The notes: generated by a model not told the origin, from the sequence alone. A stretch of DNA of 22,736 nucleotides from CAYTZO01 sp964442525 (GCA_964442525.1 CAYTZO010000013.1:1-22736), one strand, 5' to 3'; positions 13,367-21,220 are shown, counted from the first letter of the stretch. A program made the numbers and translations.

Positions 13367-13377
13367 ATATTAACGTG

Positions 13378-13397
13378 TTAGCATGCTAATATTAGCA
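13378..13397. promoter_or_regulatory. Two overlapping palindromes between mvaD and uppS
   Basis: TTAGCATGCTAA (13378-13389) and TGCTAATATTAGCA (13384-13397) are perfect palindromes sharing six bases. They lie in the short space between the mvaD stop (13400) and the uppS start (13366). In RNA they would form mutually exclusive hairpins; in DNA they could be a dimeric repressor operator. There is no T-run, so an intrinsic terminator is unlikely. Confidence 0.45.
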
Positions 13398-13399
13398 AA

Positions 13400-14347
13400 C
13401 TAAAATGCATGGCTGTCAACCATATGCGCTCCCCGTGCCGGTTTATTCACAATAATTGATTGTATTCCTTTTATTGCCTCCATTGCTTTTATTACTTTCT
13501 GCTCTTCTTTTCCTTCACAAATTACATGCACGTTTGGTCCGGCATCAACCGTAAAATATACAGGCAGTCCCTGTTTTCTCCAAATACGAACCGCATCCAT
13601 AATTTCTTTTGTTTTATCGCTCCAATAAAAGAGTGGGGGTATTTGTGTCTGCATAACATGGTGCATTTCTAAACAATCTTCCTCAATAATTTCTCCCAAC
13701 TGACGAAAATTCTTTGTCTTGAATGCCTCTTCAAGACGAGCAATTCGCTTAGAAATTGCTTTTAATCGTGCTGCAAAAAACGGACTTGTTTGAACGGTTT
13801 CATGTCCCTTCGACGATGAAACTTTTTTTGCACGGCTTTGCGCAATCACCAGAACATCCCGTAGATCCCAATAGGTATGCGGATACAGTGAGTATGCAAA
13901 CTCTCCTTCCCATTTGACGAATCCATCCGGAATGCTTCGACAGGCGGAACCAGACCCTCGTCTGGCAAGTCCCGTCAATTCCTTCTCGAAAAGTTGGAGG
14001 CCAAGAGCTGCCGCGGCAGCAACCGTAAGAGCGGCAAATCCTGACGCTGAAGATGCAATTCCGGCTGCAGTAGGAAAAGAATTTTTTGTCGTAACTCTTG
14101 CGAAAAGACGTGATTTTGCAATAGTTCGGATTCTATCGAGATGTTCGGTAACTCTTTTTTTGTCGAAACCTTCTGAGACCATGTCTTCTTTATAATCCGG
14201 CGAGAATTCGGCGGTCGTTGTCGTAAAACATGCGCTCAGGTTCATGGAAATCGAAGCGTTATAAGGAATACGAAGTTTATTGTCTTTCCTTCCCCAGTAT
14301 TTAATAAACGCAATATTTGCCGGTGCGATTGCCGTAGCTTTCATCAT
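13400..14347 (-). CDS. mvaD: Diphosphomevalonate decarboxylase
   Basis: It uses ATP to convert mevalonate 5-diphosphate to isopentenyl diphosphate and CO2, the last step of the classical mevalonate pathway. The 315 residues carry the family signatures NIAFIKYWGRKD (11-22), the phosphate loop FPTAAGIASSASGFAAL (91-107), and RRGSGSACRSIPDGF (about 129-143). YFTVDAGPNVHV near the C-terminus carries the conserved Asp region. The start overlaps the stop of the upstream kinase gene (ATGA at 14347-14344). Its presence, together with two kinases, points to the classical rather than the archaeal phosphorylation route. Confidence 0.94.
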   Translation of the reverse strand: MMKATAIAPANIAFIKYWGRKDNKLRIPYNASISMNLSACFTTTTAEFSPDYKEDMVSEGFDKKRVTEHLDRIRTIAKSRLFARVTTKNSFPTAAGIASSASGFAALTVAAAAALGLQLFEKELTGLARRGSGSACRSIPDGFVKWEGEFAYSLYPHTYWDLRDVLVIAQSRAKKVSSSKGHETVQTSPFFAARLKAISKRIARLEEAFKTKNFRQLGEIIEEDCLEMHHVMQTQIPPLFYWSDKTKEIMDAVRIWRKQGLPVYFTVDAGPNVHVICEGKEEQKVIKAMEAIKGIQSIIVNKPARGAHMVDSHAF

Positions 14348-15192
14348 GGTTCTATCCGCACCCCTTCGGCGTTTGCTTCAACCTCAACAACTTCTCCTCC
14401 TGCATCCTTTATTGCTTTTTTTACTGCTACTTGCTTTTCACCTGACGCAAGGGCAATCATGCAATCGCCCCCGCCGGCTCCGGATAACTTTGCCCCCCAT
14501 GCACCTGCGCTTTTTGCTGCCGATATAAGTGATTCTAACCTTTCTGAGCTTACACCGAGGTCACGCAGATATTCCTGGTTAAAGTCCATGAGTTTCCCGA
14601 CCCGTTCCCAATCTCTTTCAATCATTTTTTCCTTGGCCTCTTCAACAAGTTTTGCCATCGCATCAAAAATTCGTTCGACTTTTTGAGGTTCTCTTTGTTT
14701 CTTTTCCGCAACCTGTTTAATAAGAGTCGTGGTGTCCGCTTTCACACCTGTGTATCCGACAACGAGCGGCAACAAGTCAATTTTTAATGATTCTATAACT
14801 TTTCCTCCGGTAACAAAATACAGCGTTCCTCCATACGTTGCCGCCGCCACATCAAAGCCCGATCCCTTTCCTTGAATATCTAAAACAATTTTATATGCCG
14901 CATCGAATAGCTCTCGTTTGCTCGCTTCCGGTTTCAAATATTTTAATGCTGCCACGGTTACCGCAGATGAGGACCCAAGCCCAAATTTCCCGGAAAACGA
15001 ACTGATTGCGGAAAGCTTCACTTCCGGATTCCCCCAGAGTTTTATCGCCGCATCAAGAAATCGCGTATCGCCAACTGCATTCCCTTCGGAAACAGAGAGC
15101 CGCTCTGAAATTGCAGTCACAATACACGGGCGGCCATACACCACCGCGTGTTCGCCAAACAACATGAGTTTTCCCGGTGCGCTGGTCGTCAT
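14344..15192 (-). CDS. GHMP kinase, probable phosphomevalonate kinase
   Basis: A 282-residue GHMP-family kinase. Motif 1 is SAPGKLMLFGEHAVVYG (4-20). The ATP loop is KFGLGSSSAVTVAAL (69-83). QGKGSGFDVAAATYGG (107-122) has the likely catalytic Asp114, and AKLSGAGGGDCMIALA is near the C-terminus. GSGFDVAAA and GAGGGDC are typical of GHMP phosphomevalonate kinases, while the first motif resembles mevalonate kinase. Since the next gene upstream is a clearer mevalonate kinase and mvaD lies downstream, phosphorylation of mevalonate 5-phosphate is the best guess. The start at 15192 overlaps the upstream stop by ATGA and discards a 26-residue unlikely extension. Confidence 0.65.
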   Translation of the reverse strand: MTTSAPGKLMLFGEHAVVYGRPCIVTAISERLSVSEGNAVGDTRFLDAAIKLWGNPEVKLSAISSFSGKFGLGSSSAVTVAALKYLKPEASKRELFDAAYKIVLDIQGKGSGFDVAAATYGGTLYFVTGGKVIESLKIDLLPLVVGYTGVKADTTTLIKQVAEKKQREPQKVERIFDAMAKLVEEAKEKMIERDWERVGKLMDFNQEYLRDLGVSSERLESLISAAKSAGAWGAKLSGAGGGDCMIALASGEKQVAVKKAIKDAGGEVVEVEANAEGVRIEP

Positions 15193-16064
15193 GATTTTTT
15201 CTCCAATCGCACGCCTTCCTCGCCCAGGATAATGGGAATTGCGCCTATCGGCGGCTTGCGAGAATAACACAAAAGGTATCCGACGCCTTCTCTTCTCCCC
15301 CCGCCGCCTAATATTTTTGCCGCACCGCCTGATTCTTCAATGGATCGAATAATAGGGATAACCTTTTTACTCACGATTCCTATGCTCTCCAGGGAGCGTT
15401 GTCCCTTGCGCATGGCGTCAATAAATGTCTTCTCGTCTCCTTCCCGCAGAGCAGTAGCCAAACGCTTTGTTTGTATTTCATTTTCGTTGAGAAATGCTTG
15501 CAAATTTTTTTGAGTTTTTACAAACGCGACCAATTCTCCGGTATTTTCCTTCGGTCTGTCCGTGTCGATGAGGGTAAAATGGTTGAGGTTGGGAGGCAGC
15601 CTCACGGGTAACTGCCAAAAACTTCGTAAAAACTCGAGTTCCTTTCTGTACCACAAAAACCGGCCGAATGTTATTGCGGTGTTGTCTACTCCCGACGGGG
15701 TCTTATGGATATATTTGTCTGCTTCATAGGCAAGTTGATTGATTGTGGTTGGATTCCACACCCTCCTAAAAAGATACATGGTTGCCCCAATGGTAGCTAC
15801 GGCAAGGGCGGCAGATGAGCCTAAGTGGTAGCCTTCGGGAATCTCGGAGTGGATGCGGATGCGCAGATCGGGCAAGGAACGAAGATGAAGGTGATTCTTG
15901 ATGATTGTAAGAATGTGCAGGAGGTATTTCGAGTGTTTTCCTTTTCCCTCAGAAACTTCTACAAAAAGCCGTTTGTTTATCGCAGCAATAAGTCCCGGTT
16001 TCCCATAAACGACCGCATGATCACCCATGAGGATCACTTTGCCGGGAACGGAAACGGTAATCAT
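15189..16064 (-). CDS. mvk: Mevalonate kinase
   Basis: It phosphorylates mevalonate with ATP. The 291 residues from the ATG at 16064 show VPGKVILMGDHAVVYGKPG (6-24), the ATP loop IPEGYHLGSSAALAVA (75-90) and KTPSGVDNTAI (121-131) with the likely catalytic Asp127. The third GHMP motif is divergent (KILGGGGRREGVGYLL in place of the usual GAGGGGC type). Its start overlaps the DUF35 gene stop (ATGA), and its stop overlaps the next kinase. The neighbouring paralog could in principle share or swap the two kinase roles. Confidence 0.75.
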   Translation of the reverse strand: MITVSVPGKVILMGDHAVVYGKPGLIAAINKRLFVEVSEGKGKHSKYLLHILTIIKNHLHLRSLPDLRIRIHSEIPEGYHLGSSAALAVATIGATMYLFRRVWNPTTINQLAYEADKYIHKTPSGVDNTAITFGRFLWYRKELEFLRSFWQLPVRLPPNLNHFTLIDTDRPKENTGELVAFVKTQKNLQAFLNENEIQTKRLATALREGDEKTFIDAMRKGQRSLESIGIVSKKVIPIIRSIEESGGAAKILGGGGRREGVGYLLCYSRKPPIGAIPIILGEEGVRLEKKS

Positions 16065-16360
16065 AGAGGCTTTACTTTGATCCCGTACGGGATGATACCG
16101 TCGGGATCCGGGTGAGTGACTCTGCGGATAACCGTCTGCACCCGTTTGCCTATCGAAAGAACCTCGCTCTTCCAATCAACAAGTTGGGCAGCAATAGTCT
16201 CACCGTGATCCAACTTCACAAGCACCACAGGATAGGGCGCCTGGTCCATAAAGTCGGCAGGGGGTACGCGCACGAGCGTCCAAGAAACAATAGTCCCAGT
16301 TTTATTAACAAGGCTCGCGATATACTTTTGATTACGCCAAATTTTGACAGGTGAATTCAT
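16061..16360 (-). CDS. DUF35-type OB-fold protein of the thiolase/HMG-CoA synthase complex
   Basis: A 99-residue protein matching the OB-fold part of DUF35 proteins: SWTLVRVPPADFMDQAPYPV (26-45), then VVLVKLDHGETIAAQLVDW. In archaea such a protein holds acetoacetyl-CoA thiolase and HMG-CoA synthase together so that the intermediate is passed along directly. Here it lies directly after thiolase (ATGA overlap, 16357-16360) and near HMG-CoA synthase, so the same role is likely. The usual N-terminal zinc ribbon, with four cysteines, is absent: there is no Cys in the whole protein. Function is inferred from context and family. Confidence 0.75.
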   Translation of the reverse strand: MNSPVKIWRNQKYIASLVNKTGTIVSWTLVRVPPADFMDQAPYPVVLVKLDHGETIAAQLVDWKSEVLSIGKRVQTVIRRVTHPDPDGIIPYGIKVKPL

Positions 16361-17499
16361 GATTTTTTAAGTATGTGAGTGACCGCTGTTGCCCCGCTGC
16401 CGCCGACATTCTGTGCTAAACCGATCGTTGCTCCCCCAACCTGCCGCTTCCCTGCTCGCCCCCTCATCTGATCGACCAGCTCCACAACTTGTTTTACCCC
16501 CGTCGCACCAACCGGGTGCCCGCACCCTTTGAGTCCTCCTGAGGGATTAACTACCAAGTGCTTCGACTTCCCGATAGTCGTCTCACCGCGAGAAATGGAA
16601 CCGGCAGCCGCTCCTTTTTTGTAAAATCCCAAGTCCTCCATCGCCAGAACTTCGGCGATCGTGAAACAGTCATGCACTTCCGCGACATCTATATCACTAG
16701 GCGCAATTCCTGCCGTCTCATACGCCTTCTTGGCTGCTTCTCTTGTGGCTTTAAGCTCTGTTAATCTTGCTCGTTGGGCAAGCCCAAGGGTGTCAGTAGC
16801 GACCGTACTTGCCGCAATTCTGATAGCTCCATCTCCTTTTTTCGTACTCAACACGACAGCAGCCGCTCCGTCGGAAATAGGCGAACAATCCAAAAGTTTC
16901 AGGGGATCGGCAATTTTGGTGCTCCCAAGCACGTGTTCTTTTGTAATTATATTGCGAAACTGCGCGTTGGGATTAAGCGATGCATGAAAATGATTTTTTA
17001 CGCTCACCTCGGCAAGCTCTTCTTCTGTGGTACCAAACGCTTGCATATGGGCGCGGGCAAGGAGGGCGTAGAGCCCCGGGAATGTCGCTCCCGAAGCTCG
17101 CTCCTCTTCGCTTCCTGCACCCATAAGGGCTGTCGCGACGTCCTCGGGTTTATGATCAGTCATCTTTTCGACGCCTAACACCACCACGGTTTGGTACTGA
17201 CCGCTTAAAAGACCCATAACCGCAGCATGGAGTGCAAGACCTCCCGATGCACACGCCCCTTCAATTTTAAATGCCGGGACACCCAACCCTACCTCTTCCG
17301 CGAAAAACGCGCCAAGATGCTCCTGTCCTCCGAGGATGCCCGAGAGCATATTACCGACAAAGAGGGCTTGGATTTTCTTTATCTCCATCCCTGCATCTTT
17401 CAGCGCTCCGAAAACCGCTTCTCGTGCAAGGGAGCGGGGCGATACGCCCCATAATTCACCAAATCGCGTAGTAGAAGCCCCTGTGACATAAACTTGCAT
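16357..17499 (-). CDS. Acetyl-CoA C-acetyltransferase (archaeal-type thiolase)
   Basis: It condenses two acetyl-CoA to acetoacetyl-CoA, the first step of the mevalonate pathway. The 380 residues have the nucleophile Cys83 in EGACASGGLAL, the catalytic His in VHDCFTIAEVLAMEDLG, and the C-terminal GGLKGCGHPVGATG with the second His and Cys. The EVHDCF pattern and the company of DUF35 place it with archaeal-type and SCP2-like thiolases rather than the common bacterial AtoB type. A GAGG ribosome site lies before the ATG; twelve bases separate it from the HMG-CoA synthase stop. Confidence 0.9.
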   Translation of the reverse strand: MQVYVTGASTTRFGELWGVSPRSLAREAVFGALKDAGMEIKKIQALFVGNMLSGILGGQEHLGAFFAEEVGLGVPAFKIEGACASGGLALHAAVMGLLSGQYQTVVVLGVEKMTDHKPEDVATALMGAGSEEERASGATFPGLYALLARAHMQAFGTTEEELAEVSVKNHFHASLNPNAQFRNIITKEHVLGSTKIADPLKLLDCSPISDGAAAVVLSTKKGDGAIRIAASTVATDTLGLAQRARLTELKATREAAKKAYETAGIAPSDIDVAEVHDCFTIAEVLAMEDLGFYKKGAAAGSISRGETTIGKSKHLVVNPSGGLKGCGHPVGATGVKQVVELVDQMRGRAGKRQVGGATIGLAQNVGGSGATAVTHILKKS

Positions 17500-17511
17500 A
17501 TGAGTATTGCC

Positions 17512-18561
17512 TCAAATTTTATGCGTTTGTTTCAAATATTGTACGTAGTCAACATATGTTTTCTTTTCAATGTGATCTCTTACGGTCTTTCCTTCTTTCT
17601 GTCTTACTGTCTGCAACGCTTGTAATGCCTCTGTCGTTTCCCAAAGAAACGCATCACTGCCCGCTCCCGACCCATAGGACACCATAAAGATCTTTTGCCC
17701 GGGTTTGGCGATATCCAAAACCGCGGCAAGCCCGGCCATGGATGAGGCAGAATAGGGATTGCCAATATGGTCAACGATAAGAGAAGGCGCGAGTTGCTCG
17801 GCGGTAAAGCCTAAGCGTTTGGCGACTTCCCTTGGAAACTTCCCGTTAGGCATGTGAAACACGCAATAATCGATCTCTTCCGGCTTTAACTTTGTCATCG
17901 CAAGAAGCCGAGTGGCGGCACCGGTAACGTGAGCAAAGTATGCCGGCTCTCCGGTAAATCTGCCGGCATGTGAGGGATACCGAATACCATCGCGTCTCCA
18001 AAAATCCGGCGTATCAGAGGAAAACGAGGTATCCGCTAGAAGTTTTACTGCGATGGTTTCTTTACCAAGGACAAACGCCGCGCCTGCGGCAGCTGAGGTG
18101 TATTCCAAAATATCGTGGGGCTTGCTTTGCGCGGTGTCGGCTCCAATGGCGAGACCCGTTCTCGCGTGACCCGCGGCAACCAACCCGGCAATTGCGACAA
18201 TCCCTGCTGTGCCCGCTTTACAGGCGAACTCAAGATCCGCTGCTAAATAATTATTTCCTATTCCCAAAAGTTCCCCTACGATCGTTGAGGTAGGATTAAC
18301 TGCATACGGATGGCTTTCACTCCCCACTAACAAGACATCGATGTCCGAAGGCGAAAAATGTTTATCCTGAGGGCCGAAGGCCCGAAGGGCGGCCTCAAGC
18401 GCAATCGTTACCGCATCCTCATCAACAGCGGGAACTGACTTTTCCAAAAGTCCCAAGGAGCGGGTCACTTCGCTTGGATCTTTTTTCCAAGCACTGGCGA
18501 TATCCGCAATTTTTATGCGGTATGTAGGTATATAGGTGCCGTAGCTAACTATTCCGACCAT
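17512..18561 (-). CDS. Hydroxymethylglutaryl-CoA synthase (archaeal type)
   Basis: It joins acetyl-CoA and acetoacetyl-CoA to give HMG-CoA. The 349 residues from the ATG at 18561 begin MVGIVSYGTYIPTYRI, the archaeal-type start. The general base is in LLVGSES (Glu82), the nucleophile is Cys114 in LEFACKAGTAG, and the likely His236 is in YCVFHMPNGKFP. An upstream in-frame ATG would overlap HMG-CoA reductase by over 100 bases and is rejected; an AGGTGG site precedes the chosen start. One base separates it from the reductase stop. The protein resembles archaeal enzymes, as do its two downstream partners. Confidence 0.92.
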   Translation of the reverse strand: MVGIVSYGTYIPTYRIKIADIASAWKKDPSEVTRSLGLLEKSVPAVDEDAVTIALEAALRAFGPQDKHFSPSDIDVLLVGSESHPYAVNPTSTIVGELLGIGNNYLAADLEFACKAGTAGIVAIAGLVAAGHARTGLAIGADTAQSKPHDILEYTSAAAGAAFVLGKETIAVKLLADTSFSSDTPDFWRRDGIRYPSHAGRFTGEPAYFAHVTGAATRLLAMTKLKPEEIDYCVFHMPNGKFPREVAKRLGFTAEQLAPSLIVDHIGNPYSASSMAGLAAVLDIAKPGQKIFMVSYGSGAGSDAFLWETTEALQALQTVRQKEGKTVRDHIEKKTYVDYVQYLKQTHKI

Positions 18562-18562
18562 A

Positions 18563-19699
18563 TTATTTTCCACCTCTGGCGAGCCTCTGGTGCGATTGAG
18601 CAAGCGTGCCCTGTGCAAGTGACGCCAGCAGAGAAATTTCTCCTGCAAGGACTGCTCCCGCAACAACTTCTGCAAACTCTTGACTCGTTTTTACTTCTAA
18701 CATTGAGAGTGCTTCTTTCTGCGTCGCGAGTCCGGTCCCGCCGCCGACAGTCCCAATCATCAAATCCGGCAAATAAATAGAAACGTACAAATCATTCCCT
18801 TGCATTTCCGCCGTCGTTATCCCCAAGCTTCCCTCAACTACATGCGCCGGATCCTGACCGGTTGCGATAAACATTGCGGCAATAATGTTGGCATACTGCG
18901 CGTTAAATCCCATTGAACCACTCATGGCGCTCCCCAGCATACATTTAGCAAGCCAAGTCTCGTATGCTTTTTTCGCGGTTGTTTTGAGAACGTTTTTCAA
19001 AATCGTCTCTGAAAGAATAGCCTCTGCCCACACTTTAAACCCACGGCCTTCAATAACATTCAACCAATTCGCTTTTTTATCAACGTCATAATTTCCCGCC
19101 AAACTGACGCAGAAAACACCGGTCTGTTTCTCAATAAAACGGACAACTACCTCGGTAGCAATCGTAGCCATGTTTAATCCCATCGCATCCTGTGTGTCGT
19201 ATACAAGCCTGATATACCGGTACTGTCCTACGCCGCGATCCGTGTATTTTTTGAGCGTCAGATGATGCGATGTTTTTGCAGCAATTTTTTGCAAATCAGG
19301 AAAGTGTTCGTCTAAAAATCTATTCAATCTGTCGCTCTCTTTGAGATTTTTTACTTTAAACACCGGCCCTCTCGTTGCCCCAACGCGGTAACTATCTACC
19401 GTTGCTCCACCAATTTCGGTAATTGCTTTGCACCCACGATTCACTGAGGCAACAAGTGCCCCTTCGGTCGTGGCAAGCGGGATATAATAATTCTGAATTC
19501 TAGATTCTAAATTCTTAATTCTTAAAGGCCCAGCTATCCCAATGGGTACTTGTGCGACGCCGATCATGTTTTCGCAGTTGCGTGAACTTGCCGCTGCCTC
19601 GTCGAGAGAAAAGGAGCCGATGTTCGTTAAGTTAACCTTTAATTCCTTCTCTAAGGCTTTCCGGCGATCTGAAACAGATTGAAAATTGCGCAGATTCAT
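18563..19699 (-). CDS. hmgA: HMG-CoA reductase (class I type)
   Basis: It reduces HMG-CoA to mevalonate with NADPH and is the committed step. The 378-residue catalytic protein has no membrane anchor. Motifs are NMIGVAQVPIGIAGPL (44-59), PLATTEGALVASVNRG (74-89, catalytic Glu79), DAMGLNMATIA, IGTVGGGTGLATQ, and near the C-terminus SHQRLARGG with catalytic His370. The His close to the end and the GTVGGGT motif indicate the archaeal/eukaryotic class I. Residues 62-70 (KNLESRIQN in RIKNLESRIQNYY) are encoded by a short AT-rich repeat not expected in this loop. Its ATG overlaps the stop of the Yip1-like gene. Confidence 0.95.
   Translation of the reverse strand: MNLRNFQSVSDRRKALEKELKVNLTNIGSFSLDEAAASSRNCENMIGVAQVPIGIAGPLRIKNLESRIQNYYIPLATTEGALVASVNRGCKAITEIGGATVDSYRVGATRGPVFKVKNLKESDRLNRFLDEHFPDLQKIAAKTSHHLTLKKYTDRGVGQYRYIRLVYDTQDAMGLNMATIATEVVVRFIEKQTGVFCVSLAGNYDVDKKANWLNVIEGRGFKVWAEAILSETILKNVLKTTAKKAYETWLAKCMLGSAMSGSMGFNAQYANIIAAMFIATGQDPAHVVEGSLGITTAEMQGNDLYVSIYLPDLMIGTVGGGTGLATQKEALSMLEVKTSQEFAEVVAGAVLAGEISLLASLAQGTLAQSHQRLARGGK
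19490..19523. repeat. AT-rich ATTCT/AATTCT repeat inserted in the HMG-CoA reductase gene
   Basis: Five imperfect copies of (T)TCT-AATT type sequence, including TTCTGAATTCTAGATTCTAA, lie in frame and encode KNLESRIQN. Its composition stands apart from the rest of the gene, and the two halves are partly self-complementary (GAATTC, TCTAGA). It looks like a small in-frame insertion in a surface loop. Confidence 0.5.
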
Positions 19700-20319
19700 A
19701 GGAATGGCACTTTAAATATTCCCCACCGATAGAGGAAAAAACTGTACAGACCAAGGAAGGGAATCGTCCCTCCCCACACAAGGAAAATTCGTGCAAAATC
19801 AAGCCGCTGGGCGAAACGGAGCGAGAGGTAGGCAAGGGTGAATTTCCACCAAAGCATGGTTATGCTGAAGACTAAAAAGACGATGCTAAAAAGAATGCCA
19901 AGAACGCTGGTCGTCCTCGGCGGAGGCAAAATCACATAGAGAAGTGAAGTCGTCAGAAACCAAAGGATGGTAGGCACCAGCGTATACGCCCAGGAAAGGG
20001 CGAGTTTTCCAATTTTTCCCTCTCCCCCCGCGAGCCTTCCCATGACCCACAATAGCCCGACGGTCAGCCCAAAGCCTCCCCCGGCACCCAAACCCAACGC
20101 CACGAAATGTTTGGTAAGAAGGAACGGCCGAAATGACGCGGTTTTTACAATACTCGCAAGCGCAAAATATACCGTCAAAAAAAGCGCTATATAGGGAAGT
20201 TCCCAAAGCGTTCCCCGCGAGACAATTTGGCGACAGGTCTCATAGGGACGGGTTACAAGCCCTACGATTGTTTTGCCAAAAGAAATGCCCCCCACCAGGA
20301 GGCTTGCTATGTGGTCCAT
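19696..20319 (-). CDS. Yip1-domain-like membrane protein
   Basis: The ATG at 20319 gives 207 residues; a TTG at 20352 in frame is an alternative. After a soluble start with TRPYETCRQIVSRGTLWELP, five membrane helices follow (about residues 38-58, 75-95, 110-130, 138-160 and 175-197). The 'PxxTxxxI...P' start and helix layout fit bacterial Yip1-like proteins, whose job is unknown. It leads the mevalonate operon, its stop overlapping the HMG-CoA reductase start (ATGA), so it may have some link to membrane lipid or isoprenoid handling; that is only an inference from position. Confidence 0.65.
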   Translation of the reverse strand: MDHIASLLVGGISFGKTIVGLVTRPYETCRQIVSRGTLWELPYIALFLTVYFALASIVKTASFRPFLLTKHFVALGLGAGGGFGLTVGLLWVMGRLAGGEGKIGKLALSWAYTLVPTILWFLTTSLLYVILPPPRTTSVLGILFSIVFLVFSITMLWWKFTLAYLSLRFAQRLDFARIFLVWGGTIPFLGLYSFFLYRWGIFKVPFL

Positions 20320-20350
20320 ATGCTCTAGAGGTTTAGTCGGAAAACGATCC

Positions 20351-20392
20351 AAAAACCCTCGCCCCCCTCATCGGCGGGCCACCGGGGAGAGG
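20351..20392 (-). terminator. Candidate terminator between the sigma-factor unit and the mevalonate operon
   Basis: On the minus strand CCTCTCCCC (20392-20384) can pair with GGGGCGAGG (20365-20357), eight of nine bases, followed by GTTTTT (20356-20351). The loop is about 18 bases. It would end transcripts of the small membrane protein gene and insulate the Yip1/mevalonate operon. Confidence 0.45.
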
Positions 20393-20398
20393 CCATCT

Positions 20399-20629
20399 TT
20401 AAAATCCTCTCTGAAGAAGGCTGACAAGGAAGGTAACTGCAGACCCCAACAGAAGATAGAGGGCCCCAACGATCACAATGCTTATTCCAATCAGGATCGC
20501 CCATGGCATCACTTTAAGCCGCCGCACGAGTCGTTTATAGTACGGCGTAAATGGACCCAGGGTCTGGGGAGGAAGATCCACCACTTGCTCCCAGCGACGA
20601 ACGAATTTTTGATACGTTGTATCAACCAT
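20399..20629 (-). CDS. Small single-TM protein downstream of the sigma factor
   Basis: The ATG at 20629 gives 76 residues: a soluble N-terminal part of about 40 residues (FVRRWEQVVDLPPQTLGPF and a basic LVRRLKV), then one membrane helix (about 42-70). The frame is open upstream but that part is antisense-free overlap with the sigma factor gene in another frame and is rejected. It starts seven bases after the sigma-factor stop, the position where an anti-sigma factor often lies, but it has no recognised anti-sigma motif. A membrane-linked regulator is a guess. Confidence 0.55.
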   Translation of the reverse strand: MVDTTYQKFVRRWEQVVDLPPQTLGPFTPYYKRLVRRLKVMPWAILIGISIVIVGALYLLLGSAVTFLVSLLQRGF

Positions 20630-20636
20630 AGAAAAA

Positions 20637-21176
20637 TTAAATGGAAAGAAACAGTTCCACGAACGCTTTCCTGGCCCGAAACAGCCTCGATTCTGCGCTT
20701 TTAAACGATATCGCGAGCCTCCTGGCGATCTCCCCAACCGAAACGTTGTCGAGGTACTTAAGGACCAATATCTCGCGGTAGCGCGGAAGAATAGCAGAAA
20801 GCGTACGACTGACTTTTTCTTTAAACACGTGACTATCGAATTCCTGCTCAGGGGAAAGTATGGGAGAAATGAACTCTTCAAGCTGGGGCATTTTCGAAAA
20901 TACAATGTGCCTGAGCTTCTTTTTTCGATAAAAGTCGACGATTTTGTGGCCCGTGATTGCATAGAGGAAGGTTTTTATGCTCGCATGCCCCGCGTAGTCA
21001 CGAAGCGCCTCGAGGAACGCATAGAGGCTGTCCTGAAGAATCTCTTCGCAGTCCTCCTCGCTTGCGACCTTGCCCCAGATAAAGCGGCGCAGCGCAGGCG
21101 CATAGGTATGATAAAACAGAGAGAGGGCCCTCCTATCCCGATTCAGGATTTTTTGGACTAATTCGCTGTCATTCAT
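20637..21176 (-). CDS. ECF-like RNA polymerase sigma factor
   Basis: A 179-residue sigma-70 family factor with only regions 2 and 4. Region 2 (about 20-92) has FYHTYAPALRRFIWGKV, then CEEILQDSLYAFLEAL and the DNA-contacting segment IKTFLYAITGHKIVDFYRKK. Region 4 (about 118-175) has LPRYREILVLKYLDNVSVGE followed by IARRLAISFKSAESRLFRAR, the -35-binding helix-turn-helix. It should direct RNA polymerase to a dedicated promoter set. Its promoter faces and overlaps that of the pilin-like operon. A small membrane protein follows and may control it. Confidence 0.92.
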   Translation of the reverse strand: MNDSELVQKILNRDRRALSLFYHTYAPALRRFIWGKVASEEDCEEILQDSLYAFLEALRDYAGHASIKTFLYAITGHKIVDFYRKKKLRHIVFSKMPQLEEFISPILSPEQEFDSHVFKEKVSRTLSAILPRYREILVLKYLDNVSVGEIARRLAISFKSAESRLFRARKAFVELFLSI

Positions 21177-21190
21177 GGACGAAGGAGTCT

Positions 21191-21220
21191 ACTATACCAC
21201 GGATATTGCTCCGTTGACAA
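21191..21220 (-). promoter_or_regulatory. Promoter of the sigma factor gene
   Basis: On the minus strand TTGTCA (21220-21215), an 18-base spacer and TATAGT (21196-21191) form a good sigma-70 type promoter 14 bases before the ATG at 21176. Its -35 box is the same DNA as the -35 box of the plus-strand promoter. Confidence 0.6.

Noticed and set aside
20630..20962. N-terminal extension of the small TM protein gene
   Set aside because: That stretch overlaps the sigma-factor gene in another frame and resembles nothing; the ATG at 20629 fits the operon spacing.
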